64,000 nt of DNA from Ottelia alismoides (GCA_037367405.1 JAZKJV010003132.1:186001-250000); one strand, 5' to 3'; shown: positions 1 through 12,825, counted from the stretch's first letter. The notes: generated by a model from the letters alone, not told the origin. A program made the numbers and translations.

Positions 1-562
1 AAAACGAATAGTTTTTATCTCAAAGACGTCCCTAAAGGGACTTATCTACAATAAATAAAACACGCCTAGGCTTCTTTGCAATTAACCTAGGCAGGCACAT
101 GCTTGTCACGTGACCTGGGTTGTGGGGCTTCTTTTGTAATTTTGGAGAAGGGTAGGGGCTTGAGCGCAATTTACCCACCATACACATGCGATGCACATGG
201 TGTTGGTGGTTTAGGGATGGAGGCAGAGGCCCGAGAGATCGAGCCTATGTGGCGGCTTGCAGGTGCTTCAACTGACCAAGCTGGCAAGGGTGACGTGACA
301 ACTAGAGGATTGTCGGATGAAGGGCTATTGCACGATCCCACGGCTGTGATGGCGAAGGTGACGAGCAGTGGTGTGTGTCCGCGGATGGCCTCTACGATGT
401 GAAGGTCAAAGGGGAGATGGCATCCCATGCGAGGTGCAAGTGGGGGCGAGCTAGTTGAGGATGGAGGATCTTTAGCTTGGCCGACACACAACCGAATCAA
501 GAGGGTGAGGTGGAGATGCCTATGGCCGATGTTAAAGGGGCTAGATGGAGGTGATGGTGGTG
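1..562 (-). repeat. Partial LTR of an older element (E), host of element B
   Basis: This stretch has no convincing gene. Its composition and landmarks match the middle of the other Athila-like LTRs here: a CACGTG box (107-112) inside a block ending in an AATTTACCC-like segment, followed by a GC-rich stretch from about 200 to 550. The same order occurs in the LTRs of A, B and C, which suggests minus orientation. The left end lies outside the window. The right end is cut at 563 by the LTR of element B. Short ORFs on both strands (103-402 and 171-500) are by-products of the GC-rich composition. The call is inference from layout, without a second copy in the window for direct alignment. Confidence 0.5.
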
Positions 563-3500
563 TGATAACCGATTTTTCATATGATTCAGGTGGATGAAAC
601 TAAGCAAATGTCATTATCCTAAATCAACCAAAATCAATTAACGTGAAAACAAACCACTAAAAGATTAAATAAATGAATCAAGTGGTTTTGCTACTTTTAT
701 TAACCTGGTAAAGCGACCAGGGTCGCACACAAGTTGCACAATTAGACACTAAGTAGTTGATCAAGAACCCGAGGAGGTGAGCTCAGACACTCTAAAAATA
801 AGAATCCGAGGAGGGAAAAGGTGCAACGGCTTCTTCCCAGGAGACACAGTGGAGAGTCGTCAGGACCAGAAAGAAATTCAGGAAGCCCCCACGGGAAATC
901 AAGGGATTTTTATTATTTTTTAGTGGTTTTTAATTTTTTAATTTTTCAATTCTTTAATATAAGAGAAGTATGCATAAAAGATAAAATCACATGCAAGCAC
1001 TCTTTTTGTATGTTTCAATAGGGCCAAAAATGATCATAAAATTAAAATAATTTTTTTTCTATTTTGAAGTGTTTTTTTGGTAATTTTGGGTATTTTTCAT
1101 ATGTTTTATGATTTTCTAAAAATCAAACACTGACAAAATAAGAAAACAATAAACAATAGGAGAGTTTAACAACTTAAAAGTAGGTAAAAAGCTCAAAATT
1201 CCTAGAAGTGAATTTTATGATAAACTATAAGAAAATATCTACAAATAGGAACCAAAATTACAATTTTTGATTTTTTTGATTATTTTATATTTTTTATTTT
1301 TTTCAAGTATTTTGCAAATTTTTAGGCTTTAAAAGATATTTTGCACCAAAATGTGTACAGAAGCTAAAAGATGACAAAAGATAATAAATTTTATAGAATT
1401 TTTAAAATAGAAATTTTTAATGGTTTTTCGAATTTTATAGATTTCTATAACAAACAAGGACTTTTAGGGTTTTTTTGAATTTCATATAATTGAAAATACA
1501 TGAAAATCAACAAACAACTATCACCACAAATAATACAGGATAGCAGGAGATACAAGTAATTTTTAGGAAATTTTTGGAGTTAATTGAGTATTAATTGTAA
1601 TCAATAAAAGACTTGTTGTTAAAAATAGTTTACATGGACTTAACTGTAATTACCTTAAGTCATAGGGCCTAGAAGATAACAAATAATAAAATCACAAGGG
1701 CCTCTAACCAATTAATCCAACAAGCACATGTGCATCACATAAATCTAGGCACACAAGGGTATAAATGTAATTTTTCAAAACATTTTCTTCATTAAATAAC
1801 AAGATCAAAGTACGAGGAGAAAATGCAAATATGCCAAATACCACATGAGGCTACATGCGACTTCCGTTCAGATGGACTAAAATGCAAATATAAAAACTAT
1901 AAGGTCTTTTCTACAAATGTTTTTAACTACAAATTATATTTATTGGACTAAAATGAAATAAACAAAATTGAGGGATAAAAGGGGAAATATAACATTGAGG
2001 CGCGTGGCTGGAATGTAGGGGACTGACGGCTCTGATGCTCCTCTAGAAAATGATCTGACAGTTCAGGGGATGTTGGGGACGTGTGGCTCAGATCTGACAT
2101 GCTTGGGTATGATCAATGGTCCGCAAGGCTGCTCTGTCCTGCGACACGAATGGGGTCTAGCTCTGATCAGAGGGATGGGAATTGGGTACTAACGGAATGC
2201 CTTGATCAAATCTGGAGCTCCATCTCCAGGTCGAACAGTACGGGAGGATGCTGGAAGAACACAGCTCGGGCGAACTTTACTCGGTTGTGAACAGCGATCC
2301 ACGGGCTTGATGAGCTCGCTACGGGGTTCAATAGCTTTGTGCAAGTGTTCCACATCGACTAGGATCTTCAGACAGAGCGGTGAATGGTCAGATGACGGTG
2401 GCAGAGTTCCATCATTTGAAGCTGCTCCGCCTGAGCAGTCGGAGCTCTAATAGGGTATGCTTGCACATGCCTACACCTACGAAGGATAAGGGGACTCGGG
2501 GGCGTGGATCCGGTCTGATTATTGCATGTAAAAGTGGAGAGAAGCTGTGGGGGAACAGGGGTTTTGTTCCTGACGAAAGAAGATGAAGGAACCTATCCTA
2601 ATACTTCTTCGATGAGCAGGATGTAGGGGGACCAGGATGCGCTAGAAGTTGGTCGATGAATGGGAGACTTGATCGGAGCAGATAGATGGATGCTATTGAG
2701 CTCCTACCAGCTAATCGGAGCAAAGAGAGTGGCGACAAAGGTGATATGCTAAATCAAAAAGGAAAAGTGAAATAAGGGATACCAGAAGCCTCTAATGAAC
2801 TCAACAACGCCAGGCGATGGGAACAGAGGGGTGGTGGCCTCGACGGAGCTGTGGAAGGCCTGGGAGGCTGCACGCGACGTAGGTGCTCTGGCCACGTTTA
2901 AGAAATAGGCCAAACAACCACCAAATTAATCTCCAAAGGTCTCTCTAGAAGCATGTTACTCTTCTATCGGTGGCTAGTGAGGAGTTATGTGGTGAGGCAC
3001 GAGCTATAGAGCACGTGTCGTGGAGGAGAGTATATATAGGCTATTCCAAGGTTCCAGAAAGATCAAAAGGTAGCTCGCAACCCTAGAATGATCCGGCTCC
3101 TCCTAGGGATCCACGAGGATCACGGATCCTAGGAGGTGAATTAGACACTAAAATAAAAACATATGAGGCTAGAGCTAACAAGAAAAAGTGGAGAAACCCT
3201 ATCCGGCGACACATTTGTCAGGTTGGGTCTGGTGGAGGAGAAGGTGGTCCCGGGTCAATGGACCCGGGTTGAGCAATCAGAAAATTCGAAGATAATAAAT
3301 CAAGGAATAAAAGAAATAAAATAGTAAATGAATTAAAAATAAGAGGTAGTAAAAATGAAAAATGCTTATTATTTTTCAAGCTATTTTTCTGTGATTTTAA
3401 TTAATTTTGTAAAATATATACATAGTATAACAATGTAGGGTATTGTACATAGGTATAATATATTTTATTTTTTTCTTATTTATTTTCTATAAATATCCTT

Positions 3501-4384
3501 TATTTTATATTTTATTTATTTATTAAATAATTTGAGGAGTATGATTTTTTTATTTTTACAAATTTAATTAAATAGATACAATATATACAAGTGTATCCTT
3601 TTATACACTAAATCTCTGATTTTATTTTTATTTTCTGTTGTGTTTTATAGTTTTTTAATTTAATTATATTTTATTTTTAAATGTTTAAAAATACAATATG
3701 CATAAATTAAAAATTCAAATAATCAAATATACATATCTACAAGTATAGGTAGCACATGACTATACAATGCACCCAGAAAGCCAATTTTTACCATGTAACT
3801 CCAAAATTTATGGAACCACACTCATTTGAAGGATAATTCAATTTAGAATCCAATGAAGGTGATTTTGGAAGAATTTGAGTTCATATGGAGTCGGAATTGA
3901 TCTTTTATGTTCTTGTTTTACGGCTTTTTATGAGTGGTTTTTTGTATTATGTACAATGATTTATTTCACAAGTAGTTTTATTATTTTAGCAAACATTTTT
4001 ATGTACAACTTATATTAAGAAAATAATTGGATTTGAGGTCTTTTTATTGAAGAATAAAATATAGGAATGCTATATGTACATATAATGCATAGTGAAGAAT
4101 GTGCAATGACCATATCTGCCCTACTTTATTCCTTGTCGATCAGGTCAATGATTGACCTTTTCTCGGGGTTTGGGTCAGACTGTACTTATTTCATAATTGC
4201 ATCCTTCTTTTTCTATTTCTTTTATCTTTATTCTTTTATTTTTGGAAAATATGTGTTAATTATGTAATATTAACAATGACACGTACAATGAGAATTTATT
4301 GTATTTACATGTATTTATATATGTTTTTTTCTAAAAGATGAAGCTAAAATAAAAGAATACAGAATGAGAATCAGAGATTCATCA
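563..4384 (-). repeat. Element B 3' LTR
   Basis: The LTR starts (plus strand) with TGATAACCGATTTTT and ends with GATTCATCA, giving the expected TG...CA ends. Its first 1.4 kb match 44837-46120, the 5' LTR of the same element, including the shared block 'CCTAAATCAACCAAA' and the AT-rich region around 900-1980. It is 3822 bp, typical of long Athila LTRs. From the element's viewpoint U3 is at the high-coordinate end, the TATA box is at 3031, a GC-rich transcribed-leader-like region lies at about 2000-3000, and AT-rich U5 runs down to 563. ORFs at 2081-2586 fall in the GC-rich part and run antisense to the element, so I do not call them genes. Confidence 0.85.
3031..3041 (-). promoter_or_regulatory. 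Element B LTR TATA box
   Basis: On the minus strand the sequence reads CCTATATATACTC, a good plant TATA box, in a GC-richer setting in the middle of the LTR where an LTR promoter is expected. A CACGTG box lies at 3012-3017, on the transcribed side. Placement is by motif only. Confidence 0.5.
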
Positions 4385-4399
4385 TCCCCCTATACTTTA
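4385..4399 (-). promoter_or_regulatory. Element B polypurine tract
   Basis: On the minus strand TAAAGTATAGGGGGA abuts the first base of the 3' LTR (TGATGAATC). A G-rich purine run right before the LTR is the plus-strand primer of reverse transcription. The same AAGTATAGGGG sequence adjoins the 3' LTR of element C. Confidence 0.75.
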
Positions 4400-5053
4400 T
4401 CTTTGCTAGTCCCTTAGAAAACACTTAATTGAAAAAGAAGTGAAACCTAAAAGAAAAGAAAAAGGAAGAATCAAATTTAATTATTAAATTTATCTTCATA
4501 AAATTGGAGTAAGGAGCTTAGTCAGACCTTTGGATTACTAGTTTGGTGGATCCTTATTGGGAAATGGTTTCAAGAATTGACATCCTTCAAGGTCCACGAT
4601 TCTATGGTCAGGTCTCCTTAACAACGAGATCAGAACAAGTCTACATACACAAACTCTAATGACTATGAATCTTTCCTTGTACTGTGAAAGTGATATGTAG
4701 TTCCCCACCTCAAAATGGCAAAGACATATCCTCCCTCAACAAGGTAACTCTAATCCCCCAGTCCGGCAACTCTTTCCTCGAGGAGCGGGGTACTTCCTTA
4801 TAAGTTCAAGTACAACTAGCTCAAGAAGAAGGGAAAATGAGAGAATGGACCTTGACCAGTGTAGCCATGTCTCCCTTGGTGCTTAACCAGTGTAGCTAAG
4901 TCTTCAGCTACAAGCTTCCTTAAGATGAGATGGTGGAGTACAAAAGCTTTTCTTATTCAACTATATACACTCCGGAAGGTATTTTATTTTCAATCAGGCA
5001 TGTCGCCTTTTTTTGGATTTTTTTATATTTTTGCTCTTTTCTTGACATATATA
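4400..5053 (-). other. Element B post-pol spacer, part adjoining the LTR
   Basis: No coding potential is visible. The stretch aligns closely with 23506-24180 of element A, including GAACGAG-type blocks such as CTCTTTCCTCGAGGAGC and two copies of CCAGTGTAGC. The two elements therefore share a conserved non-coding region between pol and the 3' LTR. It continues after the Copia insertion at 15466. Confidence 0.7.
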
Positions 5054-5535
5054 TGTTGGATATGATAAGATCCTTAAGTGCATCACGGAAGCATGATGAT
5101 CACATCGTATGCTATTGGAAGTGATTAGATTTGCTAGTTGCTCGAGGCAGCGGAATGTAAAAAGTTTTAATACAATGAAACCACATGATCCAAGAACACT
5201 TCTCGGATCGTTTCATCTAAACCACAATAGGCATTCAGGTTACCTCTTGAAGCATGGTTGCGATCGAGTCTCAAAACAAAGAGACCTCCTGTCTTAAGTC
5301 CGATTGGACAGAGGAGACGCTTGCGAGCGCGTTGATGATACGTGTGCTCCTCTCAATCCATGATGATGATCCCAGCAGCGTATCTCCTGATCTCGTTAAA
5401 CGAGATCCAACGTATTCTTCACGAGCGAGATGCACCAAAGTAGACAGAGATCCACGAGAAAATACTCCAGTAGCGTAACGATAATGTTGCAGCGATGGCG
5501 ACTCTCTTAATGGCTCCATGGTGGAAGGCCATAAT

Positions 5536-5573
5536 GAGAGAGAGAGAAGACAAGTAGAGAGAGAGAGAGAGGG
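5536..5573. repeat. GA-rich simple repeat in Copia LTR
   Basis: This is an interrupted (GA)n run. Equivalent runs occupy 13296-13341 and 37946-37992 in the other two LTR copies, so it is an original part of the LTR, just downstream of the TATA box in the element's sense. Confidence 0.8.
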
Positions 5574-5626
5574 AAAGAACATTAGTTGTTGTTGTAATTG
5601 TGTACCTTGAAGAGCAAGTGGCACCT

Positions 5627-5636
5627 TATTATATAG
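5627..5636 (-). promoter_or_regulatory. Copia 3' LTR TATA box
   Basis: On the minus strand CCCTATATAATAAGG is a clear TATA box. The site is equivalent to 13389-13400 and 38036-38044 in the other copies. An inverted repeat (5647-5670) lies just upstream in U3, and a GA/CT tract (5536-5573) lies downstream. Confidence 0.6.
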
Positions 5637-7720
5637 GGTTTTGGGAGTCCATGGATCTCAATCCATGGACACACACAATCAATGGATGAGATTAATTTGT
5701 GTTTCTTTCAATGGCCATGATGTTGTTGTAAAAATACAACAATAGTTTGATTAATTTAAATTAATATAAATTGATAAATAAATATTAATTAATTTCAAAT
5801 AAAATTAATTAATTAACCTTGGAGATAATGAAAAGATAGACCTCATCCCCTAAAGGGGGGGAGACCACTCTTCTCCTTTGGAGATTGGTGGTCGTCCACC
5901 CTCTAAAGGCAGGCTTGATCTATCTCTTCAATATCTCATGAGATCTCATTATCTGATGAGATCTCATTTTCTCATGATATCTCCAAGATTTACAATAACA
6001 ATTGTTGTAAATTACTTCACAAAAATAATTCATAACTATCTTGTGAATATTGCAATCATGCCATTGGAAAAGTGTGAATCACATTCACTTCCCAAAACAA
6101 AATGTAAATTATATTTTCAATTAATCATTCAATGTACATCTAATTCTCATCAATAATTAATCAATAATTATAAATCACAATAGTCTCTCTTTAATATATT
6201 ATAAATCACAATTATAATATATATGATTAATATAGATAGTGCCATCCACATTATTCATTTCCATGATAATAAAATCACATTTAATCACCTTGGATCTCTA
6301 TTCTCATGTGCTCAAATAATATAAATCACATTCACATTATTCACACCTTTGATAATAAAATCACATTTAATTATCTCAGATAACTCTCCTTGTAATATGA
6401 ATCAAATTCATATTATTCATGTTAATGAAATCACAATTAATTATCTATTTCAAAATGCCAGGTTACATATATCAACAAAAAAATTATCCATAAACTCTTT
6501 CAATGATAATGTGCTTTCTCCGTAGATACTTAGAGATAAGGATATGGCGCTTGTATTGTTCCACGAATAATGACTTGGATATTAAGATCACATCTCAATG
6601 CAGATCTTGCGGACCACCCATATATGCTTGATTAAATCAAGACAACAGATCTAATCTTCTCATTACATGGGAATCACATTCAGATCAATGTCCACATTTG
6701 GACTAAGATCAGATTACTTCTCTATGAGAGAAGTCACTAAAATCCAGACCTGTTTCATCACTCCATCGGAATGGAAGTGTCATGGTTATACAATCATTTA
6801 TGTACACATCACCCTCAGGTATTCCTAATAATTGGACATCCTTCATACTGGAAGACCTAGAATAAACCAGAAGTATTTAATCAATTTTAAACTGTCTACT
6901 TAAGGGTTTTTATAATTATGTTTCTCATTCGATCATTGGGTGCTGGTATCAATCATATAGTTTCCAAAAGCATATGTCATACCTAGGTGTTGATCATATA
7001 CTTTCCAAAAGCATATATCAAACCTTACAAATTCAGTCAAGCTTCCAAAGCGAGACGATCATGCACGGAATTTGATTCTTCGCAATATCTGATGAGTGAG
7101 ATCATAACTTCCAATTCAGCAATGAACATGTATGATCCCTTTGAGAGATCGTATTACTCATATGCCCTTGTATGCATACTAGCGCGCCGGTGTATAAACC
7201 TTGGTTAGGTCATCAACCCATTAGTCTGTCACATGTACATACTCAGACATATAGTAACATATCTGTCTCCGGTCAGAGGATGCGTGCCTATATTGTGACA
7301 TCATACGACATATGACATTGGTTATCTCAATCTCATTAAGTCAACTATTTGACCTAATTTATCTAATGCCTCTGAATCTCTATTCCTATGTAGAGGACCC
7401 GCAGCAAGAGGAAGGTTAGATATCAGCCTTCCGATAAAGGATTGACATCTCCTTCTCAGGCTAGAGATCATCCCTTTAATAATCATTTGACTATACTTGA
7501 TGAGTCCTCAATCTAAATCGTTAGATATTCATCCAAGCACCATCCTCTATGATTCAATATTTGAATCAACTTTATGATCATTAAGATGGCCATGGTACAT
7601 AACCCTAATTGTACTAATGTATTTATTATGCAAATTAGTTATTCTTCATTTCAGATATGGGAATGATATTTGCAATAATATTTTTGCATAATGGCTCTCC
7701 GTGGTCTGGCATGCCCAACA

Positions 7721-7735
7721 ATCTCCCACTATCCC
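7721..7735 (-). promoter_or_regulatory. Copia polypurine tract
   Basis: The minus strand reads GGGATAGTGGGAGAT directly before the LTR start TGTTGGGCATG. The purine-rich run TGGGAGA is typical of plant Copia polypurine tracts and fixes the inner border of the 3' LTR. Confidence 0.7.
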
Positions 7736-8400
7736 AAAGAACCATTAATGGGCTAATATTTAAACCCATACTCATGTGACAATCATAGGTTATTTAGAAA
7801 AATAGCTAGGTAATCTGATCAGTCGCTCTATTCCCAAGAGACTACGCCAAGTCCTTTTACGGCACTTGCATATCCCCAAGTAACAATGCTCGCATCCATG
7901 TGAATGTTGCATCTTACGCAACCAATACTCAATATTGTCACTTATTGTGTCCTTGAGACTACTGTTTAATATGTATTATAACCAGTATTTCCATTATCCA
8001 TATCAGAATACCCTTATTCTTGGAGATCTCTATCTCCTAAGGTATCCACAGTTAAGACTTTTTTAGATCTCCATCTATATAGTCTTAATTTCTTGAAGAT
8101 AAGACTTAGATATCATTATATCTAAGTAATGTCTTCCTTGAAGATATTGATATTACTGCAATCAAGTGTTTTATCTCTATAGTAGGATTAGTAACAATTT
8201 ACTAGTTACAATGCATGGCAGACATATGGCTTTTGTACATATTTAGCACACACTCGGCTTCTCGTAACTGATGCACAAGGGCAAGTAGTACTAGCATTCA
8301 CTTCCTCAACTCATTGAGGTGCTATCCCTTCAGAGAGGTCAGTACCATATCTTAAGGGACGGAAGCCTTCCTTGGGGTTTTCCTAGAATGTAATATGTCT
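7736..8400 (-). pseudogene. Copia pol C-terminal region, probable RNase H remains
   Basis: This is the region expected to hold RNase H, between RT and the 3' LTR. The minus strand shows weak remains: a piece like KGFRPLRYGTDLSEG near 8350-8370, which recalls the KGFLPFRHG..LSK segment downstream of Copia RT, and GYSDMDNGNTG near 8000, which may derive from the GYSDADWAG motif of RNase H. Many stops break it. Assignment is by position and short motifs only. Confidence 0.45.
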
Positions 8401-8439
8401 AAGGTGTACCACTAATGTGATGGTCCAAATACCCTATTC

Positions 8440-8990
8440 TCTTTGCTTCTGAACAACTGCAGAACTAAGATCAAGGGGTATCCTTCAGATCATATCTCAA
8501 GGTATGGAATAACCAGACTAAAAACACTTATTATCATCTTTATATCATTCCAAATGATTAGGATATTATCTACATTTAACACGATGAACACAAAGGCACT
8601 CCCACTAAGCTTCACATGGTTCATCAAAATTCTATCTGAAATCATAACATTTATAATTTCATCAAATCCAATGTTCCAACTACAAGAAGCTTATTTGATT
8701 CCATAGATGGAATTCCTTAGTTTACACACCTTGCTTTCCTCAATTATGAAGCCCTGGGGCTACTTCATGTGAATAACCTCGAAGAGGTAATCATAGAGGA
8801 ATGCAATAATGACTTCCATCTTGAAGATGTCGAAGTCAAGTTGTGAAGCTATAGTTAGCAATATTCCAATGCGTTTAAGCAAGGTCACTGAAGAGCAAGT
8901 CTCATTGCAAGCAATGTCTTCTCTTCGGTGTGTAGCTCATGGCTACGAGCCGTGCTTTGAAAGTCTCTACCTTCTCATTAGAGATATTAG
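8440..8990 (-). pseudogene. Copia reverse transcriptase remains
   Basis: In minus-strand frames I read, in order, KVETFKARLVA near 8960-8990 (start of Copia RT), AFLYDYLFEVIHMK and PQGFIIEE (8730-8830), KVCKLRNSIYGIK (8690-8730), WNIGFDEII (8650-8680) and SGSAFVFIVLNVDNILIIWND (split, about 8555-8620). The last is a decayed YVDDILLIGND catalytic loop in which the two aspartates read as D-N and the Tyr as Asn. Frameshifts and stops separate the pieces. The enzyme once copied element RNA into cDNA in virus-like particles; this copy is dead. Confidence 0.85.
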
Positions 8991-9249
8991 TGTTTCATCT
9001 TTAATTTTCCTTTTAGTTTCTGATTTTAGGAGATTCATTATTTCTCAAGATTAAATGAGTTCCTTCACTTCATTTTCATCTTGCTTCTCAAGAGAATCAT
9101 CCTCTAAGAATCATATCCTTAGAGATGAGATTTAAGAATCTCAAGGTCATAAAGTAGGTATCAATACAATACTTTATTTTCCTAATGAAGTAGCACTCTC
9201 TGGTGCTAGATTCCAGCTTACTTCCATGGAACCTAACTAAGGATATATA

Positions 9250-9740
9250 TCGTAGTCTCTACTACATATATAACTGGAAACTAAGAGGTAGTCATGCTAA
9301 GATTCATCATCGATCAAATCATGCCACACATGATCCAATTATATCTCCCTACAACTCTTTTGAGTTTTGATGTATCAAGAGGAGTGACATAGGAATGATA
9401 TTCCTGTCTCCATAAGATATTCATTGAATTAATCTAATAGGAACTTGCTACCTTGATTATATCAAATTCTTTTCATCTTCCTTCAAACATTGGTTCCAAA
9501 CCAATATTGTGAATCTTTGAATAATTCAAAGCTTTCTAAGGTGAAGGGAAGAAATCTCATATCACAAATAATCATCGATTGATATCACATATCATCAATG
9601 TTTATCATGATATAAATGGCCCACATACAACAATATGTATGAGATATTGAATAACCTGGCATCTTGCATCATTTCCAAAAAAAGGTGTCTTGGACATTTT
9701 TACTTTGAATACAATATTCACAAGTATTTAAGATTTGAAA
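9250..9740 (-). pseudogene. Copia integrase remains
   Basis: Minus-strand fragments match the Copia integrase layout: CEYCIQSK (from the zinc-binding CE.C..GK motif) near 9715-9740, a piece equivalent to LIHTDVCGP near 9620-9660, SFELFKDSQYW near 9520, and FNEYLMETGI near 9415-9440, equivalent to the segment after the second catalytic Asp. Stops and frameshifts are frequent. Its place upstream of RT is what defines Ty1/Copia as opposed to Ty3/Gypsy. The enzyme normally inserts the cDNA into chromosomes; no intact catalytic triad is visible here. Confidence 0.72.
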
Positions 9741-12700
9741 TTCTAGGCAATCAAAAGTTTCATCTCATCAACAAACTATTATCCAAGGCTTGATGCCAAA
9801 TCATTGTAAAATGATCTTCATCCTCCTATCGATCTTTAAAGGTTTATAGTATTAGAAATGTTAGTGAACCATTCATTAATTTTTTAATTTAGTAGAGTCC
9901 ACTAGATGGTAGAATACTATCTGAAATATATCCATCAAAACTCTTTATGATAGGTCTAGTCCAGAATTCATGTTTATTTCCAACACTTAGAAATAAACTA
10001 TGAGTGTATTCTAATATCAAGGTCTTAGAGACATTCCCTAAGACTAATGGCTCTCCCACTGAAAATATGAAGTCTATTGATCCAATAGAGGTTGTTGCAA
10101 CCATTGCATCAATATCCATGGATGACTATTAAATCTTAAGGTCAAATTTCTAGTTTTCTAATACAAATGCAACCAATTGTAAGTGTTATTAAAAGAATGA
10201 GATACAATTATTAGACTTTTATCTTATCCTATAAGAAAGTCAATTTGAATGATTAAAAGTAGATATAGATTATTCCGATGCACTATCCGAGTCCTTTTCT
10301 AACGATCCTAGATATATTATACTATCAACACATCAGCTTATTGCAGTATTGGCATTCATTCATCTCTTTAAATGTCATATGGAAGTCATAGAAGTACAAT
10401 CAACTCTTTAACTTTCCTTCTTACTTGGGTCCAACCCATGCTTCCACTACGTTCTTTTCATCTATAAACAACCATTGCTTAAGACAAAGGATCTCTTATG
10501 TTGAATTCAAAAGCTTTTCAATATAAGAGTATTTCAACATTTATACATGATTCATTTAATTCATACAATATGAATATTACGAAGATTCATGAATGACTAG
10601 AGTATAGATAGTAGAATGATGACACTCATCGTATTTACATCCATCTAAACTCTTCAAGACTTTTGGTTCAGGCGGGTACTCAAGTATTTTGAATACATCA
10701 TCTCTTATAGATCTACCATTCTGTACAATGCAGTGAACCATATCATTCATCATTAACTTTTGAGAGCTCATATGTATGCTAGAACATCTTCTTAGATCTT
10801 GATAAGGATTATTTGACAGTTGTGATCATCATCAATATATCACTTCCAAAGAACAATCGATGAGAGATCAAGACTATAGAGACATACAAACCCTAGGGCT
10901 GTAGTCCTATTGTCTATTTAATTGTCATTCCTCATAATTATGAGGAAACTTGCACATTGCAAACACATACATTATGTGTCCAAATACAAGTACAATATCT
11001 TTATCATGGATCCAATCCATGGTATTTTACTTGTTATTATGGAGTATAGTATTGAGCGGGTTTAATGAAGGATTATCTGAAAAATAAATTTTCATAAATA
11101 AATAAATATATATATATATATACATATTTTACTTTGATTTAGGAATTTTCATATCAAAGTTGTCTTGCCTTCTCAACACTGAAAGTTCATTCCCTTAATC
11201 ACTTTCAATGTAAGAGATATACTTACCATTATATCTCAAGCAAGATCTGGGATCTCCTTTCTTATCTTTATCACATCCCAATAATATGAGAATATGTAAC
11301 TCGGATAAAAAGAAGGGGAACACATTCCATCTTGCAAGCCCAAATTGCATTCCCAATTTGGTCTTTAACACCCGGACCCACCACCCCTAAGGTGATGTTA
11401 ACCCGTCATTGATTGAACCAACCATCAATAGGCTTAAAACTCGCTATATGCAATCCAATATCACCTCAATAATATGAGGACCCGATATTCAGGTCACTAC
11501 GTATATTGCCTAACTCTTTCAATAAGAAAAGAGCCCAATCCAGATGCATTTGTATGCAGGAGCTGTCACTTTGGACATGCGTCTGCTACATACAATCCAT
11601 GGCGACGGAACCCTTTGCCTTGATGGGAGACCATGGATGTCACTTATGTGATCCTCCATGTCTCGTTCAAATTCTAAATAATCATGATGAATCATATTCA
11701 CTACGATTAATTCTTCCAAGGGAAATAACAACTCTATTAAAATTAGTATGTTTTAATATTAATTGGATCCAATTCATTTAATCATATTAAATCAATTATC
11801 AATCTAATCAATCAACTAATAAATAATTTTTAATTATTACCTGAAGGATGGTATAATCTCAAAAAATACGTATTATTTCGAATTTTAAGAATTAAAAAAA
11901 TACATCATGATTTCTCAAGCATTATCTCTTCCCTACACTCTATCATGGCCAGTACCGACAAGAGTGGGACAGACCGCACACGGTACAACCTGCTACCCCA
12001 ACGCACATTTAGACACCATATCCGCCTCAGGTTAGGATAATGGCAAATTGATCACTTTATATTTAAGATGATAATCGGGTTTTCAACCGAAGTTATACCA
12101 TATAGTAATAATCAAAATCAATTGATTATAATGAAATTTGCTAAACAAATTACCAAACCTATTCAAGCAACATTGTTTGTTGGAAAGGTTCATGTAATCA
12201 ATTGTGGTCTATATCATATCTAATCAAGTTTGTTATGGTCAATGTCATTCAAGGAAATAATTATCATCTTTAAATATTTCAAAATGATCAATAATTACCT
12301 CAGGAAATCAACCATTAATTTTCATTAATGTTAATTGAATGGCAATTACAATGTTCATGATCATGTATGTAATTTCCAGCAGTGACTCCTACATACTAAA
12401 ATCAGCATATCTCAATCAATTTAAATTCAAATTAAGCAAAAAAAGTTTTCAAAATTTGCTAATTTGATTTATAACACAATCTAAGTATTTACATGCATTT
12501 ATAGGCATTTAAAAATAGTAACTAACTCTTTAATTACGTCATGATTCGTCATCCCTGAAATAATGGATATATGATCATTAAAATAATCATATCTTGAGCA
12601 ATCAATTCCAAATCACGCAAACTCAAATCCCATGATTTCCTTAATTAATGAGGAACATTATCTAAGTCATAATTTCATTTTTAAACATTTCAAACATTAA

Positions 12701-12800
12701 CAAAATTATCAAAAAATAGGGTTGTAAAAATGAATTGTGATAAATTTTCGCAAATCCATGTGATCCCAAGTCTTCCTAAGTTTATGGATCACATCCAAAA
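9741..12800 (-). pseudogene. Copia gag, protease and leader region, too decayed to resolve
   Basis: By position this should hold the leader, gag and protease. Open frames at 9889-10119, 10577-10771 and 11519-11731 are short, and I could not match them with confidence to gag or the DTGAS protease motif. An (AT)n run lies at about 11105-11122. I see no separate gene. Gag is the least conserved part of Copia elements, so lack of recognition does not argue against its origin. Confidence 0.45.
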
Positions 12801-12805
12801 CCTCT

Positions 12806-12825
12806 AACCTGGCTCTGATACCCCT
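12806..12825 (-). promoter_or_regulatory. Copia primer binding site (tRNA-iMet type)
   Basis: The minus strand reads AGGGGTATCAGAGCCAGG immediately after the LTR end CTTCA. GGTATCAGAGC is complementary to the 3' end of plant initiator methionine tRNA, the standard primer for plant Copia elements; the first T of TGGTATC has become G. It confirms that 12826-15465 is the 5' LTR and that the element is on the minus strand. Confidence 0.85.

Larger units (their letters stand above)
5054..7720 (-). repeat. Copia 3' LTR
   Basis: It starts TGTTGGATATG and ends GCATGCCCAACA on the plus strand (TG...CA). It aligns along its length with 12826-15465 and with the solo LTR at 37498-40061, for example the shared blocks 'GATCCTTAAG', 'GAACACTTCTCGGAT' and 'TCCGGTCAGAGGATG'. 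Length is 2667 bp. ORFs inside it (5271-5624, 5878-6156, 6987-7208) have no protein similarity I recognise and are not kept in the other two copies. Confidence 0.88.

Noticed and set aside
103..500. Frames on both strands in the first 500 bases as a possible gene
   Set aside because: They overlap on opposite strands within an LTR-like stretch and show no known domain.
5536..5573. Tandem repeats suggesting a CRISPR or satellite array
   Set aside because: It is a simple (GA)n run kept in all copies of the Copia LTR; there is no spacer structure.
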